Source: JBBSJV01 sp038256935 (GTDB lineage: Bacteria > Patescibacteriota > JACMRA01). Taken from it: a stretch of 6,014 bases of DNA. Within the stretch, counting starts at the first letter, position 1, and each line of letters opens with the position of its first letter. Shown piece after piece: positions 5,890-6,014 of the stretch. The stretch spans positions 1 through 6,014 of the forward strand of contig JBBSJV010000084.1 in NCBI GenBank assembly GCA_038256935.1, written 5' to 3'. Position numbers and translations under genes: made by a program. The notes beneath the pieces were generated by a model. That model searched no databases. It was not told the origin of the DNA and saw nothing but the letters and a program-made list of their open reading frames with translations.

Positions 5890-6014
5890 AAGAAATCCAA
5901 GTAGATACAAACAACTGTATAGGTATCTACGACTTTGATAACAAGGAAAGGGGAAATCTAATAACCAGATTCAAAGACATCTGCCAGTTTAACTACACTT
6001 ACACCTTCCCATCC
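5868..6014 (+). pseudogene. Start-less coding fragment resembling the giant protein's Ig-like region (runs off window)
   Basis: The frame in phase with base 5844 is open from the stop at 5841-5843 to the window end and contains no ATG, GTG or TTG. From about 5868 it reads as plausible protein (TEYIEEIQVDTNNC..., then GNLITRFKDICQFNYTYTF). The second part resembles GKFVRNNFKNLNCGPITYTI of the giant protein's Ig-like domain (residues about 320-340). Codon use, with many C-ending codons, is like the first 750 bases of the window and unlike the A/T-rich genes just upstream. It is inferred to be a displaced, 5'-truncated piece of a related giant gene. Its length beyond the window is unknown. Confidence 0.5.

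Noticed and set aside
1..6014. Recoded TGA, CRISPR arrays, tRNA/rRNA genes, transposase or integrase
   Set aside because: No in-frame TGA occurs in the coding regions, no regularly spaced repeats or RNA gene folds were seen, and no recombinase motifs appear in any frame examined.

Overview
The window is AT-rich bacterial DNA read almost entirely on the + strand. Ribosome-binding sites are weak or absent, stop codons are TAA/TAG, and there is no sign of a recoded TGA. One very large secreted or surface-type protein dominates. This fits an environmental or uncultured bacterium, and a Patescibacteria/CPR-type genome would suit the weak Shine-Dalgarno signals, multi-domain envelope protein and dispersed palindromic repeats. 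That placement is a low-confidence inference; nothing here fixes the taxon.

Layout. (1) 1-3656: the 3' part (1217 codons visible) of a giant gene that begins upstream of the window. The frame is open from base 3, so the ATG at 759 is internal. In order it encodes a Cys-containing beta/Ig-like region, an Ig-like domain, an M23 zinc metallopeptidase with all ligands present, an LGFP-repeat-like region, an alpha/beta-hydrolase of lipase type with a plausible Ser-Asp-His triad, and an 80-residue C-terminal tail. (2) 3668-4426: a membrane-anchored protein (A1). (3) 4416-4670: an 84-residue free-standing copy of the giant protein's tail. (4) 4692-5438: a diverged paralogue of A1 (A2). (5) 5428-5889: a four-helix membrane protein. 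(6) About 5868-6014: a start-less coding fragment resembling the giant protein's Ig-like region, running off the window.

How it fits together. The unit [tail + membrane-anchored gene] occurs twice in tandem. Within it, 97 bp of the tail are 93/97 identical between copies, while the rest of the tail and the two membrane genes have diverged strongly. The second unit begins at a junction, an ATG overlapping the previous gene's stop, that is reproduced after the second membrane gene. This is the layout expected of a polymorphic exported effector with an orphan C-terminal cassette and paralogous accessory (candidate immunity) genes. That function is inferred, not shown. An alternative is that the membrane-anchored proteins are export or folding partners of the lipase domain.

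Two GC-rich palindromic segments sit in frame inside the giant gene near its visible 5' end and look like small dispersed repeats inserted into coding sequence. No tRNA, rRNA, CRISPR array, insertion sequence or convincing terminator was seen. There is no gene-free stretch over 300 bases.
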